From assembly GCA_003150485.1 (NCBI GenBank), contig QALX01000007.1:124001-188000 (forward strand): 64,000 nucleotides of DNA, given 5' to 3'. Shown here piece by piece: positions 1-7,329 of this stretch. Position 1 is the stretch's first letter; the number at the start of each line of letters is the position of its first letter. The DNA is from Clostridiales bacterium (GTDB taxonomy: Bacteria; Bacillota; Clostridia; Oscillospirales; Oscillospiraceae). Under the pieces are notes generated by a model. The model saw only the letters and a list, made by a program, of their open reading frames with translations, searched no databases and had not been told where the DNA came from. A program made the translations under genes and the position numbers.

Positions 1-26
1 AGCCCCTTCTGATGTTCGACTGCCCC

Positions 27-56
27 TTGCCAGAGTTGCTTTTCCTGTGCTATAGT
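27..56 (+). promoter_or_regulatory. Sigma-A-type promoter of the DUF6506 gene
   Basis: The -35 box TTGCCA (27-32) and -10 box TATAGT (51-56) are separated by 18 bp and lie about 55 bp before the ATG at 110. This is a sequence match only. Confidence 0.5.
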
Positions 57-109
57 GGGAGAACAAAGGGTATTCACGGAACTACATTTGAACGTCAGGA
101 GGACTCATA

Positions 110-415
110 ATGAAATTTGAATGCGCATTCATCTATGTGGCGCCCGGCTGCGACCCCGCTAAGGAGCGCACCGTCATTGAGGGCGATTCCATCAACATGA
201 ACGTCACCGGCTGCGCCACCTACGCCCAGGCCGAGGAAATCGCCAAGGAGATGGTGGCCAAGGGCTGCTCCGCCATCGAGCTGTGCGCCGGCTTCGGCAA
301 CGAGGGCATCGCCCGCATCAAGCGCGCCGTCGGCCCCGGCATCGCCGTGGGCGCAGTGAAGTTCGACTTCCACCCCGCCTTCGAGTTCAAAAGCGGCGAC
401 GACATGTTCGGCTGA
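110..415 (+). CDS. DUF6506 family small protein
   Basis: This 101-aa soluble protein has no signal peptide or membrane segment. The start is set by an AGGAGG site 7 nt upstream of ATG. It resembles the DUF6506 family: a beta strand with AFIYVAPGCDP near the N-terminus, a helix, the motif AIELCAGFGNEGI around residues 56-68, and VGAVKFDFHPAFE near the C-terminus. The biochemical function of the family is unknown to me. It stands alone with its own promoter and is followed by a hairpin (435-467), so it is probably monocistronic. Confidence 0.8.
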   Translation: MKFECAFIYVAPGCDPAKERTVIEGDSINMNVTGCATYAQAEEIAKEMVAKGCSAIELCAGFGNEGIARIKRAVGPGIAVGAVKFDFHPAFEFKSGDDMFG

Positions 416-434
416 GCCGGACCCCGACCAATCA

Positions 435-467
435 GGCCGCAGTGTGCCGGGAAGGTGCACTGCGGCC
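435..467 (+). terminator. Hairpin downstream of the DUF6506 gene
   Basis: GGCCGCAGTG pairs with CACTGCGGCC around a short loop, followed by CCTTTTCCCC. It is a weak T-tract but is correctly placed. The 220 bp after it (to 685) hold no convincing gene. Confidence 0.5.
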
Positions 468-684
468 CCTTTTCCCCTGCCGCCCCGTTCACAGATGGTT
501 TACAAAGGGTTTCCAGCCTGTTCAAGATTTCCCACCCCCGCCCTGGTATCCTGTCATTGTCAGGATAAAGCAATGTTCCAACTCATTTCTATACTCTACT
601 CATTGTGAAATAACACCTCCCTCTCTCTTTTTTGAAGCGCCCTGCTGTCCCATCGGATAGCGGGGCGTTTTATCGCCTGCGTAT

Positions 685-722
685 AAAAGCGCCGCCGCCG
701 GAACCATCCGACGGCGGCTTGC
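685..722 (-). terminator. Terminator of the rubredoxin-repeat oxidoreductase
   Basis: On the minus strand a GC-rich stem (CCGCCG arms) ends in GCTTTT, right after the stop codon at 733. Confidence 0.6.
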
Positions 723-732
723 TGTATTCTGC

Positions 733-2709
733 TTATTTCCCGAAGAGGCTGTCGTAGCTGGCCTTCCGGTTCACCTGCTCAGTGACCTGGCTCAGCTTGC
801 TCACATCCCCCAACAGGGTCACGCCGCACAGGACGTCATCCTGGAAGAAGTATTTCTCCAGGTTTCCACGGGCGTCGTCCCGGAACTCCACGGTGCGCAG
901 GGGCGCTTCTCCGGCGCCGGAGGCTTTGCCGATGGTGTACAGGTTCCGGCCCGCCACCTCCATGCTCATGCCGTAGATCTCCGCGGCGAAGGTGAGCTGA
1001 TCTCCCGCAGCGTTGGCGCCGGCCACCTCACCCTGACGGGAGGCCTCCGGCCACAGGGCGTAGTTCATCCCGGCGAACTCCACGCAGTCCCCGGCGCCGT
1101 ACAGGTCGGGGAGGCTGGTCTCCATCCGCTCGTTGACCACCACGGCCTTGTTCTGCTCCGCACCGGCGTCAGCGGCCAGCTGGCCGTTGGCCCGGACGCC
1201 TGCGGACACCACCACCACCTCTGCGGGCAGCGCCGTGCCGTCCTTCAGGTAGATGGTCCCGTTCTCATAGCGGTCGGTCATCGCGCCGGCGAGAATCTTC
1301 ACGCTGCCCTCTTCGAAGAAGCCCTGGAGCATGGCCGAGGCCACAGGGTCCAGCTTGTTGGCCATCAGGGCGGGCATGGCCTCCAACACAGTCACGTCAC
1401 AGCCGTACTGCTTCAGCTCCCAGGCCGCCTCCAGGCCCACAACGCCGCCGCCGATGACCACGGCCCGCTTGCCTTTTTCCAGGAACGTCCTGATCTCCTC
1501 AATGTCCCGGATGGTGCGGATGGTCTTTACTCTGGGGTCGTCATTGCCGCCGAAGGGGGGCACGAAGAAGTGGGACCCCAGGGCATAGATACACTTGTCA
1601 TATTCACAGACGGCGCCGTCCTCCAGGGTCACCCGCTTCTCGGCGGGGTTCAGGGAGACGATCTTCTTGCCCAAGGCCAGGGTGATGTTCCGCTCCGCGT
1701 ACCACGCCTGGTCGTGGAGGGTGAAATACTTGGCTCTGGCTTCGGCGTCGGTGCCGTCAAACATATGCTTGGTCAGCTGAGGCCGCTTGTAGGGCAGCTC
1801 CTCCTCGTCGGCCAGCAGGGTGATGGTACCGGTGCCGTCCCGGTCCCGGATGGCCTGGGCCGCGTTCACCGCCGCCGTACCGGCGCCCAGGATCAGGTAG
1901 CGCCGGTCGGTGTCGTGGCGCTGGATGGCCTCGGCCTCTTCTACCGGCAGGTAGTGTTCCGGGCCCACGCCGCACACCGGGCACACCGGCTCCGACGCGT
2001 CAAAGATCTCGCCGCAGATGGCGCACTTGACCTTGCCGGTCTTCTGGGGCTCCACGGGCACAAAGTGCTCCGGCCCCACGCCGCAGACGGGACAGACCGG
2101 CTCCGACGCATCGAAGATCTCCTGGCAGACGGTGCAGCGGACCTTGCCGCCCGCCGGCTTCTCCACCACCGGTTCAAAGTACTCGGGGCCCACGCCGCAG
2201 ACGGGACAGCTGTTCTCCGAGGCATCAAAGACCTCTTTGCAGATGGTGCAGCGGACCTTGCCCGCCGGCTGGCCCTGGTCCACCGGCACGTAGTGCTCGG
2301 GGCCCACGTTGCAGAAGGGACACACCGGTTCCGACCCGTCGAACACCGCCTGACACACGTCGCAGCGGACCTTTCCGGTCACTGGCGCGCTGTCCAGGGG
2401 CTCGAAGTTTTCCGGACCCACATTGCACACCGGGCATACCGTCTCCGACCCGTCGAACACCGCCTGGCACACCTTGCACCGGACCATACCGCCCGGCTTG
2501 TCCTCCAGGGGCACGTAGTACTCCGGGCCCACGTTGCAGAAGGGACACACCGGCTCCGACCCGTCGAACACCGCCTGGCAGATGCTGCACCGCACCTGGC
2601 CAGCGGACTCCGTCTCCACCGGTTCAAAGTAATCCGGCCCCACGCCGCACAGGGGGCAGGTGGTCAGGGAATCGTCAAAAATTTCACCGCAGAGTTTACA
2701 TTTCACCAT
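733..2709 (-). CDS. FAD-dependent NAD(P)H oxidoreductase with seven N-terminal rubredoxin-like repeats
   Basis: This 658-aa protein starts at the ATG at 2709, 8 nt after AAGGAGG; an earlier in-frame start has no ribosome site. Residues 1 to about 270 hold seven tandem units of about 37 aa, each with CxxC (e.g. CKLC), FD, then CPxC followed by GVGP or NVGP, the pattern of a rubredoxin-type Fe(Cys)4 site. The rest is a pyridine nucleotide-disulfide oxidoreductase module: FAD motif LILGAGTAAVNAA, NAD motif AVVIGGGVVGLEAA, and the C-terminal FAD motif YGAGDCVEF. The family moves electrons from NAD(P)H through FAD to rubredoxin or O2-reducing partners. Here the electron carrier appears built in. 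A role in oxygen or peroxide defence, or in electron disposal, is inference. Confidence 0.85.
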   Translation of the reverse strand: MVKCKLCGEIFDDSLTTCPLCGVGPDYFEPVETESAGQVRCSICQAVFDGSEPVCPFCNVGPEYYVPLEDKPGGMVRCKVCQAVFDGSETVCPVCNVGPENFEPLDSAPVTGKVRCDVCQAVFDGSEPVCPFCNVGPEHYVPVDQGQPAGKVRCTICKEVFDASENSCPVCGVGPEYFEPVVEKPAGGKVRCTVCQEIFDASEPVCPVCGVGPEHFVPVEPQKTGKVKCAICGEIFDASEPVCPVCGVGPEHYLPVEEAEAIQRHDTDRRYLILGAGTAAVNAAQAIRDRDGTGTITLLADEEELPYKRPQLTKHMFDGTDAEARAKYFTLHDQAWYAERNITLALGKKIVSLNPAEKRVTLEDGAVCEYDKCIYALGSHFFVPPFGGNDDPRVKTIRTIRDIEEIRTFLEKGKRAVVIGGGVVGLEAAWELKQYGCDVTVLEAMPALMANKLDPVASAMLQGFFEEGSVKILAGAMTDRYENGTIYLKDGTALPAEVVVVSAGVRANGQLAADAGAEQNKAVVVNERMETSLPDLYGAGDCVEFAGMNYALWPEASRQGEVAGANAAGDQLTFAAEIYGMSMEVAGRNLYTIGKASGAGEAPLRTVEFRDDARGNLEKYFFQDDVLCGVTLLGDVSKLSQVTEQVNRKASYDSLFGK

Positions 2710-2767
2710 GTGTTTTTCCTCCTTCGGATTGCGCTTGCAATGGCAGAGCATTTGATTTGTTGTCTCT

Positions 2768-2797
2768 ATTATCCCACAACTTCCCGGCGCTTGTCAA
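2768..2797 (-). promoter_or_regulatory. Promoter of the rubredoxin-repeat oxidoreductase
   Basis: On the minus strand TTGACA (2792-2797) and GATAAT (2768-2773) are separated by 18 bp and lie about 60 bp upstream of the start at 2709. Confidence 0.6.
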
Positions 2798-2809
2798 GAA
2801 TTATTCCTA

Positions 2810-3193
2810 TTAAGCATCGCTTTTCGCCGCTTCCTCCCTCTGGAAGCCCAGGTACCGGGTACCCTGGAAGGTCAGGGTGCCCTGTTCCCCCTCTGCTAAG
2901 CGGTTGTAGTCCGCCTGGGAGACTTGGAATTCCATCCGGTTCCCATCCCCGGTCTGAAAGGCAGCGTAATATGTGGTACGGGTGGCGAAGCCCTGGCCGG
3001 AGGCCTCCGCTGCCTTGGGGCGGAGGGCGCTGCTCACAGGGGCCCGCTTGCCGCTCACCGTGGCAGCCATCTCCTGCACCGGCGCGGCGTCGTTGGCCCG
3101 CCGCTGGCGAAAGCCCTTCACTCCCGTGACTGCGATGATCACGATGGCCACCGCAAACATGACATAAAAGAAAATGGGGATTAGATCAGTCAT
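2810..3193 (-). CDS. DUF2500-like single-pass membrane protein
   Basis: This 127-aa protein has an N-terminal transmembrane helix (residues about 5-24, IPIFFYVMFAVAIVIIAVTG) followed by RQRR on the cytosolic side or as a stop-transfer signal. A beta-rich domain follows, with TTYYAAFQTGDGNRMEF, then QADYNRLAEGEQGTLTFQG and the ending TRYLGFQRE. This order matches the DUF2500 family, whose function is unknown. A GAGGAG site lies upstream of the ATG at 3193. It reads in the same direction as the oxidoreductase downstream, but that gene has its own promoter. Confidence 0.75.
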   Translation of the reverse strand: MTDLIPIFFYVMFAVAIVIIAVTGVKGFRQRRANDAAPVQEMAATVSGKRAPVSSALRPKAAEASGQGFATRTTYYAAFQTGDGNRMEFQVSQADYNRLAEGEQGTLTFQGTRYLGFQREEAAKSDA

Positions 3194-3394
3194 CTCTGTT
3201 GTGTCTCCTCTCGTTTGATTGTTCCAGACTTCCCCTATCATACCACGAATTGCCCGGAAAAACAGTGGGGACACGCACTTTTGCCAAAATCCCGCCGCTT
3301 TTACCCCGCTGCCATTGATTTTCGCGGAAAAACTGCGTATAATTCCCAACTGAGAGGGGGCTGCGCCCACCTCTGGAAACGGAGGAACCAACCT

Positions 3395-4558
3395 ATGAAA
3401 AAACAACTCGCACTCCTCATAGCCGCAGCCATGACACTGACTCTGGCCGCCTGCGGCGCCAGCGGCAGCACCGGCTCCGCCTCGTCGGCCGCTCCGGACC
3501 ACACCATCACCCTGGGCGTTTTCGAGCCCAAAACCGGCGCCAGCGGCATCCGGGAAGAGCTGGGCATCGCCTACGCCCAATCCCTCCGCCCCACCGTCAC
3601 CGTGGACGGGGTCCCCTGCACCGTGGTGCTGGACTGGCAGGACAGCCCGTCCGATCCGGATGACGCCGTAGCCGCGGCCCGCCAACTGGTTTCCGACGGC
3701 TGCGCGGCAGTCATCGGCGGCTGTGACGCCGCCGCCTGCATCGCCGCCGGCAGCACCTTCGCCCAGGCCCGGCTCCCCGCCATCGCCACCTCCTGCACCG
3801 GCGCCAACGTGACCCTGGGCAACGACTACTACTTCCGCACCCGCACTCTGGACGCCCTTCAAGGAACCGCCCTGGCGGACTGGGCCACTGCCCAGAACTA
3901 CCGGGAGATCGCCACCGTCAACTGCATCGACGATGAATCCACCGCCCGCCAGGTAGCCGCCTTCACCGCCCGGTTTGAGGAAAACGGCGGCAAGGTGGTG
4001 GACGCCGAGACCTTCCAGTCCGGTGAGACCGTCTTTACCGATCTGCTGGCCGGCCTGAAAGCCTCCGGCGTCAAGGCCGTCTTTGCCCCCACCAGCGTCG
4101 CCTGTGCCTCCCTGCTGTTGGACCAGGCCGGTGGGCTGGGCTGGAAGGTCCAGTGGATCGCCGGGGACGCCTGGAATGACCCGGCGTTTCTCTCCGAGGC
4201 CGGCAAGGCCGCCGAAGGGGTGGTACTGGCCTGCGCCTACGTCCAGGGGGCGGATGCGCCCTTTGACCAGGGGTTCCAGGCTTGGCTCCAGGCCGACCCG
4301 GCCCGTCTGGAGGCCAACGGGAACAGCACCGCCGCCACCGGCAGCCAGGCCCTGGCCTTTGACAGCTACAACACGGCCCTGGACGCCATCGAGGCCGCCA
4401 ACTCCCTGGAGGGCCCCGCCATCCGGGACGCCCTGACCACCCTGGACAAACGGGACGCCGTCACCGGGGCCCTGTCCTTCGACGCCAACGGCGACGCCTG
4501 CCGGGACACCACCTATCTCGCCCGGATTCAGAAGGGCGTCTTCACCCTGGCGGAGTAA
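3395..4558 (+). CDS. ABC transporter substrate-binding lipoprotein (Leu/Ile/Val-binding type)
   Basis: This 387-aa protein has a lipoprotein signal peptide (KKQ..., lipobox LAAC with Cys20), so it should be anchored on the outer face of the membrane. The body fits periplasmic-binding-protein type I fold (LivJ/peripla_BP_6): an early segment TITLGVFEPKTGASG, then DDAVAAARQLVSDGCAAVIGG and VKAVFAPTS. The start is fixed by GGAGG 9 nt upstream. No permease or ATPase gene adjoins it, so it is an orphan component that either feeds a distant transporter or serves as a sensor. The ligand cannot be told from sequence. Confidence 0.85.
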   Translation: MKKQLALLIAAAMTLTLAACGASGSTGSASSAAPDHTITLGVFEPKTGASGIREELGIAYAQSLRPTVTVDGVPCTVVLDWQDSPSDPDDAVAAARQLVSDGCAAVIGGCDAAACIAAGSTFAQARLPAIATSCTGANVTLGNDYYFRTRTLDALQGTALADWATAQNYREIATVNCIDDESTARQVAAFTARFEENGGKVVDAETFQSGETVFTDLLAGLKASGVKAVFAPTSVACASLLLDQAGGLGWKVQWIAGDAWNDPAFLSEAGKAAEGVVLACAYVQGADAPFDQGFQAWLQADPARLEANGNSTAATGSQALAFDSYNTALDAIEAANSLEGPAIRDALTTLDKRDAVTGALSFDANGDACRDTTYLARIQKGVFTLAE

Positions 4559-4568
4559 CCCGGCGCGC

Positions 4569-4604
4569 AAAAAAACGGTATCCAGCATTGGATACCGTTT
4601 TTTT
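4569..4604. terminator. Bidirectional terminator between the convergent lipoprotein and exonuclease genes
   Basis: A perfect stem AACGGTATCCA/TGGATACCGTT with loop GCAT has A and T runs on either side, so it can stop transcription from both directions. Confidence 0.9.
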
Positions 4605-5626
4605 CACGACTGTGGGGTGACCGCCTTGACTTTGCGCTTGCGGCGGGGACGTTTGCGTTTTTTCAGCCCCTTGCCCACGGGGATCTGCTTGCCGCCCAGC
4701 TTGCACAGCCGGAACAGGTCCGGCGGGAAGTCCTCAGGGGCAAACAGGTGCATGGCGCCCCGGGCGCCCAGTGGGCCCTTCTGGACCGTGACGCAGGTGT
4801 AGTAGCGCCCGTGCTCCAGGCAGCGGCTCCGGGCCACGTAGTACCCCTCGATCTGGAGCCAGTTGCCGTTGCAGAGCCAGCTGTCGCACTTGGGGCAGCG
4901 GACCACCCGGGCGTTCCGGCTGCGCAGGCAGTCACCGGTGGTCTTGTACACGCCGCAGGAGCGGCGGTAGACCGGCGTCTTGTCCCGAAGCACCCGGCCC
5001 AGGGCCTGGCTGGCCTCGGCGGCGGCCCGCTCCCGGCGCTCCCGCCGGAGCTCGGCCTCCATCTGGTCCAGCTCCGCCTCGGAGGGCAGGGCGCCGAAGC
5101 GGCGCACCAGCTCCGCGCCGATGCGGGCGGTGTAGGTGGCGTCGTTGCCGGCGTCGTGGTAGGTCATGTCCCCGGCCAGGTCCAGAACCTCCACGGCGTC
5201 CTTGAGGGCGGCCTGCTGATCGGTGTGGAGGACCAGCAGGTCGAAAGCCCGCTGGAGGTCGTAGATCTCCAGCTCCAGGAACTCCTCCATGCCGTACCAG
5301 CACAGGTTCATGTCCAGCACCCGCACGTCGCTGTTGCCCCAGGTGAAGAACACCGGGTTGGGGCCGCACCAGCTGAAGAACCGCCGGGCCACCGTCCGGA
5401 AGCTCTCGGCCCGCCGGAGGGTGTCCATGCTCAGGGGGAGCATTTTCCGGACCCGATGGTGGAGCTTTTTGTGGATAGCGGGCCGGACGTAGGAGGAAAA
5501 GGGCGCAATCTCCCCCTCCCAGCTGTCCAGGCGGCAGGCGCCGATCTGGATAATCTCGTCTAATTTATCGTCCTCACCGTGAGGGTAACCCTGGTTCCAC
5601 TCCAGGTCAAAAAACACGTAACTCAT
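4604..5626 (-). CDS. 3'-5' exonuclease (DnaQ/RNase T superfamily)
   Basis: This 340-aa cytosolic protein opens with FFDLEWNQG (Exo I, DxE), followed by DEIIQIGACRL, and carries YHDAGNDATYTARI around residue 175 (Exo III, HDAxxDA), the acidic metal-binding set of DEDDh exonucleases. The C-terminal third has Cys-rich pairs (CPKC, WLCNG, SRCLEHG) that could bind zinc, and ends in a very basic Lys/Arg tail. The start at 5626 puts the catalytic strand at the N-terminus; an upstream ATG has no better site. The substrate (DNA or RNA) is not known. Confidence 0.8.
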   Translation of the reverse strand: MSYVFFDLEWNQGYPHGEDDKLDEIIQIGACRLDSWEGEIAPFSSYVRPAIHKKLHHRVRKMLPLSMDTLRRAESFRTVARRFFSWCGPNPVFFTWGNSDVRVLDMNLCWYGMEEFLELEIYDLQRAFDLLVLHTDQQAALKDAVEVLDLAGDMTYHDAGNDATYTARIGAELVRRFGALPSEAELDQMEAELRRERRERAAAEASQALGRVLRDKTPVYRRSCGVYKTTGDCLRSRNARVVRCPKCDSWLCNGNWLQIEGYYVARSRCLEHGRYYTCVTVQKGPLGARGAMHLFAPEDFPPDLFRLCKLGGKQIPVGKGLKKRKRPRRKRKVKAVTPQS

Positions 5627-5714
5627 AAAAATCACCATATAACAGAATCGCCCGTTTGTCAATGCGCTGGGTGGAAATCCTGCGAAAATCTTTTGTATTT
5701 TTTCAAAATAATGC

Positions 5715-5743
5715 TTGACAATGATTGCCTATCCGACTATAAT
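5715..5743 (+). promoter_or_regulatory. Consensus promoter of the tRNA-Met/Glu/Val operon
   Basis: TTGACA (5715-5720), a 17-bp spacer and TATAAT (5738-5743) form a perfect sigma-A promoter about 30 bp before tRNA-Met. Confidence 0.85.
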
Positions 5744-5774
5744 AGTCATTGTTCTGCTGAGGCGGAACGGAAAT

Positions 5775-5851
5775 GGCGGCGTAGCTCAGTTGGCTAGAGC
5801 ATGCGGTTCATACCCGCAGTGTCACCGGTTCAAATCCAGTCGCCGCTACCA
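5775..5851 (+). tRNA. tRNA-Met (CAT)
   Basis: A 77-nt cloverleaf with acceptor GGCGGCG/CGCCGCT, anticodon loop TTCATAC (anticodon CAT), a GGTTCAAATCC T-arm and an encoded CCA. The paired first base and the stem lacking three G:C pairs argue for an elongator; tRNA-Ile(CAT) with lysidine is a remote alternative. Confidence 0.9.
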
Positions 5852-5893
5852 TTCCTTTCTTTCTTCGGGACGCCTTCGTGTGTCCCGGTCCAT

Positions 5894-5968
5894 GGCCCGT
5901 TGGTCAAGTGGTTAAGACACGGCCCTTTCACGGCTGTAACATGGGTTCGAATCCCGTACGGGTCACCA
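5894..5968 (+). tRNA. tRNA-Glu (TTC)
   Basis: A 75-nt cloverleaf with acceptor GGCCCGT/ACGGGTC, anticodon loop CTTTCAC (TTC), T-arm GGGTTCGAATCCC and an encoded CCA. Confidence 0.95.
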
Positions 5969-6010
5969 CATAGGTACAGATAGGAAGCGTCTCGCTTCCT
6001 ATCTTGTTAT

Positions 6011-6087
6011 GGAGGCTTAGCTCAGCTGGTTAGAGCGCATGCTTCACACGCATGAGGCCGAGGGTTCGAGTCCCCCAGTCTCCACCA
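6011..6087 (+). tRNA. tRNA-Val (CAC)
   Basis: A 77-nt cloverleaf with anticodon stem CATGC/GCATG around loop TTCACAC (anticodon CAC), T-arm GGGTTCGAGTCCC and an encoded CCA. It is the last gene of the tRNA operon. Confidence 0.93.
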
Positions 6088-6121
6088 AAAAAGGACACGC
6101 CTAAAGGCGTGTCCTTTTTTT
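6088..6121 (+). terminator. Terminator of the tRNA operon
   Basis: The stem AAGGACACGCC/GGCGTGTCCTT is followed by TTTTTT directly after tRNA-Val. Confidence 0.93.
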
Positions 6122-6153
6122 GGTTTCGGTGTCTCTCGCACGGCTTCGTTTTT

Positions 6154-6227
6154 CGACAGAACTTCCACGAATTGTCTTACGCATTTCAGGCGACAGAACT
6201 TCCATGAATTGCCTTACACACTTTATA
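6154..6227. repeat. Two 37-bp direct repeats
   Basis: Two back-to-back copies start at 6154 and 6191, each beginning CGACAGAACTTCCA and continuing GAATTG.CTTAC. About 27 of the first 33 positions match. They lie between the tRNA operon and a ribbon-helix-helix gene, where tRNA-linked integration scars are common, but no integrase is seen. Confidence 0.7.
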
Positions 6228-6232
6228 AGACA

Positions 6233-6279
6233 AAACGCCCAGTCTTTTCCAGCTTGCGGGAAGACCTAGGCGTTTTAAA
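6233..6279 (-). terminator. Terminator of the first ribbon-helix-helix gene
   Basis: AAAACGCC and GTCTT pair with AAGAC and GGCGTTTT across a large loop, just after the minus-strand stop at 6291. Confidence 0.6.
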
Positions 6280-6290
6280 CTTTATAATTA

Positions 6291-6497
6291 TTATGATTGT
6301 TTGCGAGTGGGTTTTACATTGATGTCCGGTCTAATGGCCCCTTCAATGTGCCCATGCTCTTTCTCATACTCCCTGATATTCTCACGAATCAAAACAAGAA
6401 TATGGCTGTTGACAGATCGGCCTTCATAATCGGCAATAAAGCCTATCTTTTTCAGCATTTCTTCCTCAATTCGGATAGATACACTTTTGACAGCCAT
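6291..6497 (-). CDS. Arc/ribbon-helix-helix DNA-binding protein
   Basis: This 68-aa protein has the pattern VKSVSIRIEEEMLKKIGFIA (DNA-contacting beta strand and first helix), then DYEGRSVNSHILVLIRENI (turn and second helix) of Arc-type repressors. The start at 6497 follows GAGGTGAA. It is divergent from, and paralogous to, the gene at 6709: both have EGRS(V/A)N and end with HG.IE. A 19-bp palindrome lies between them. A repressor role is inferred. Confidence 0.8.
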   Translation of the reverse strand: MAVKSVSIRIEEEMLKKIGFIADYEGRSVNSHILVLIRENIREYEKEHGHIEGAIRPDINVKPTRKQS

Positions 6498-6565
6498 AAA
6501 CTTCACCTCGCACCAAATATATTGTATGTTCATTTTATAGCTATCATGTGATACAATGTTCCGAG

Positions 6566-6584
6566 TAGATATACAGTATATCTA
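6566..6584. promoter_or_regulatory. Palindromic operator candidate between the two ribbon-helix-helix genes
   Basis: TAGATATACAGTATATCTA is a perfect 19-bp palindrome about an A:T centre, in the 211-bp gap between divergent regulators. Ribbon-helix-helix dimers bind such short inverted sites. Confidence 0.55.
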
Positions 6585-6708
6585 TCAAATTTCAAAAAAA
6601 GAATGCGTCACTTTGCCACCATTTTTTCACCATTTTCGTTTTCCGTCGAAAATACCATTAAAATGGAAGCATAGAAATCTCTTGGCAATGTAACAGAGGA
6701 TGAGTATC

Positions 6709-6900
6709 ATGGAGGAGAAATTGCTGCGCTATACACTGCGTGTTGACCGGCTGAATTTTCAAAAATTCCGCTACATCGCGGAGTCCGAGGGCCGCTCCGC
6801 AAACAAAGAGCTGGAGCAGTACATCAAAAAGCGCGTGGCGGAGTTTGAAGCGATACACGGCAGCATTGAGGATGTGAAAAAGTCGTGCGCGTCGCGATAA
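6709..6900 (+). CDS. Arc/ribbon-helix-helix DNA-binding protein
   Basis: This 63-aa protein has the strand KLLRYTLRVDRLNFQKFRYI and then SEGRSANKELEQYIKKRV, the same fold as the divergent 6291-6497 product. ATG at 6709 is chosen because AGAGG lies 9 nt upstream, while ATG at 6700 overlaps that site. Its last codons overlap the next gene by 16 nt, so the two are probably translated together. Function is inferred as DNA binding or autoregulation. Confidence 0.75.
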   Translation: MEEKLLRYTLRVDRLNFQKFRYIAESEGRSANKELEQYIKKRVAEFEAIHGSIEDVKKSCASR

Positions 6901-7226
6901 TCGGCTCCCGCACCCTGACGGTGGACAACCCCGGCGCATACCTGCCTCCGGGAACCGACGAAATCGTGTCGGGCGGGGCCAGGGGCGTGGACGCCTGCGC
7001 CCGGAGCTACGCCCGGGCCAAGGGCCTCAAGCTCACGGAGTTCCTGCCCGACTACCAGACCTACGGCCGCTCCGCCCCCCTGCGCCGCAACCTCCAGATC
7101 GTCCAGTACAGCGACCTGGTCCTGGCCTTCTGGGACGGCAAGAGCCGGGGCACCGCCTCCGTCCTCCGCCACTGCAAGCGGCTTGGGGTTCCCTTCAAGC
7201 TCTTTCTCTACCCATTCCATGCCTGA
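6885..7226 (+). CDS. SLOG-fold (DUF2493/YspA-like) protein
   Basis: This 113-aa protein starts with GTG inside the end of the upstream ribbon-helix-helix gene. It has MRVAIIGSRTL at the N-terminus, IVSGGARGVDACARSYA at residues about 27-43, and the end segment LVLAFWDGKSRGTASVL. This is the Rossmann-like SLOG core (DprA/LOG/YspA relatives) that binds nucleotide-type ligands. YspA-type proteins are often phage- or element-linked, and their role is not settled. Confidence 0.8.
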   Translation: MRVAIIGSRTLTVDNPGAYLPPGTDEIVSGGARGVDACARSYARAKGLKLTEFLPDYQTYGRSAPLRRNLQIVQYSDLVLAFWDGKSRGTASVLRHCKRLGVPFKLFLYPFHA

Positions 7227-7255
7227 TCTCCGCACGGTCCATTTGTTCTGTGCGC

Positions 7256-7290
7256 AAAAAGAAGCAGTCCTCTGAAAAGAGGACTGCTTC
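7256..7290 (-). terminator. Terminator of the HTH regulator operon
   Basis: The perfect stem GAAGCAGTCCTCT/AGAGGACTGCTTC is followed on the minus strand by TTTTTG. Confidence 0.85.
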
Positions 7291-7329
7291 CCATCTATGC
7301 GGGCAAAAAACTCAGCCTTCCCGGGCCAG

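Noticed and set aside
1570..3129. Plus-strand ORF of 519 codons with His/Leu repeats
   Set aside because: Antisense shadow of the rubredoxin repeats; its periodicity comes from the real repeats.
6154..6227. CRISPR array
   Set aside because: Only two adjacent copies with no unique spacers and no cas genes in the window.
6885..6900. Sequencing error at the overlap of the ribbon-helix-helix and SLOG genes
   Set aside because: Both frames are intact and the GTG start gives the expected MRVAIIGSR beginning, so a genuine 16-nt overlap is more likely.
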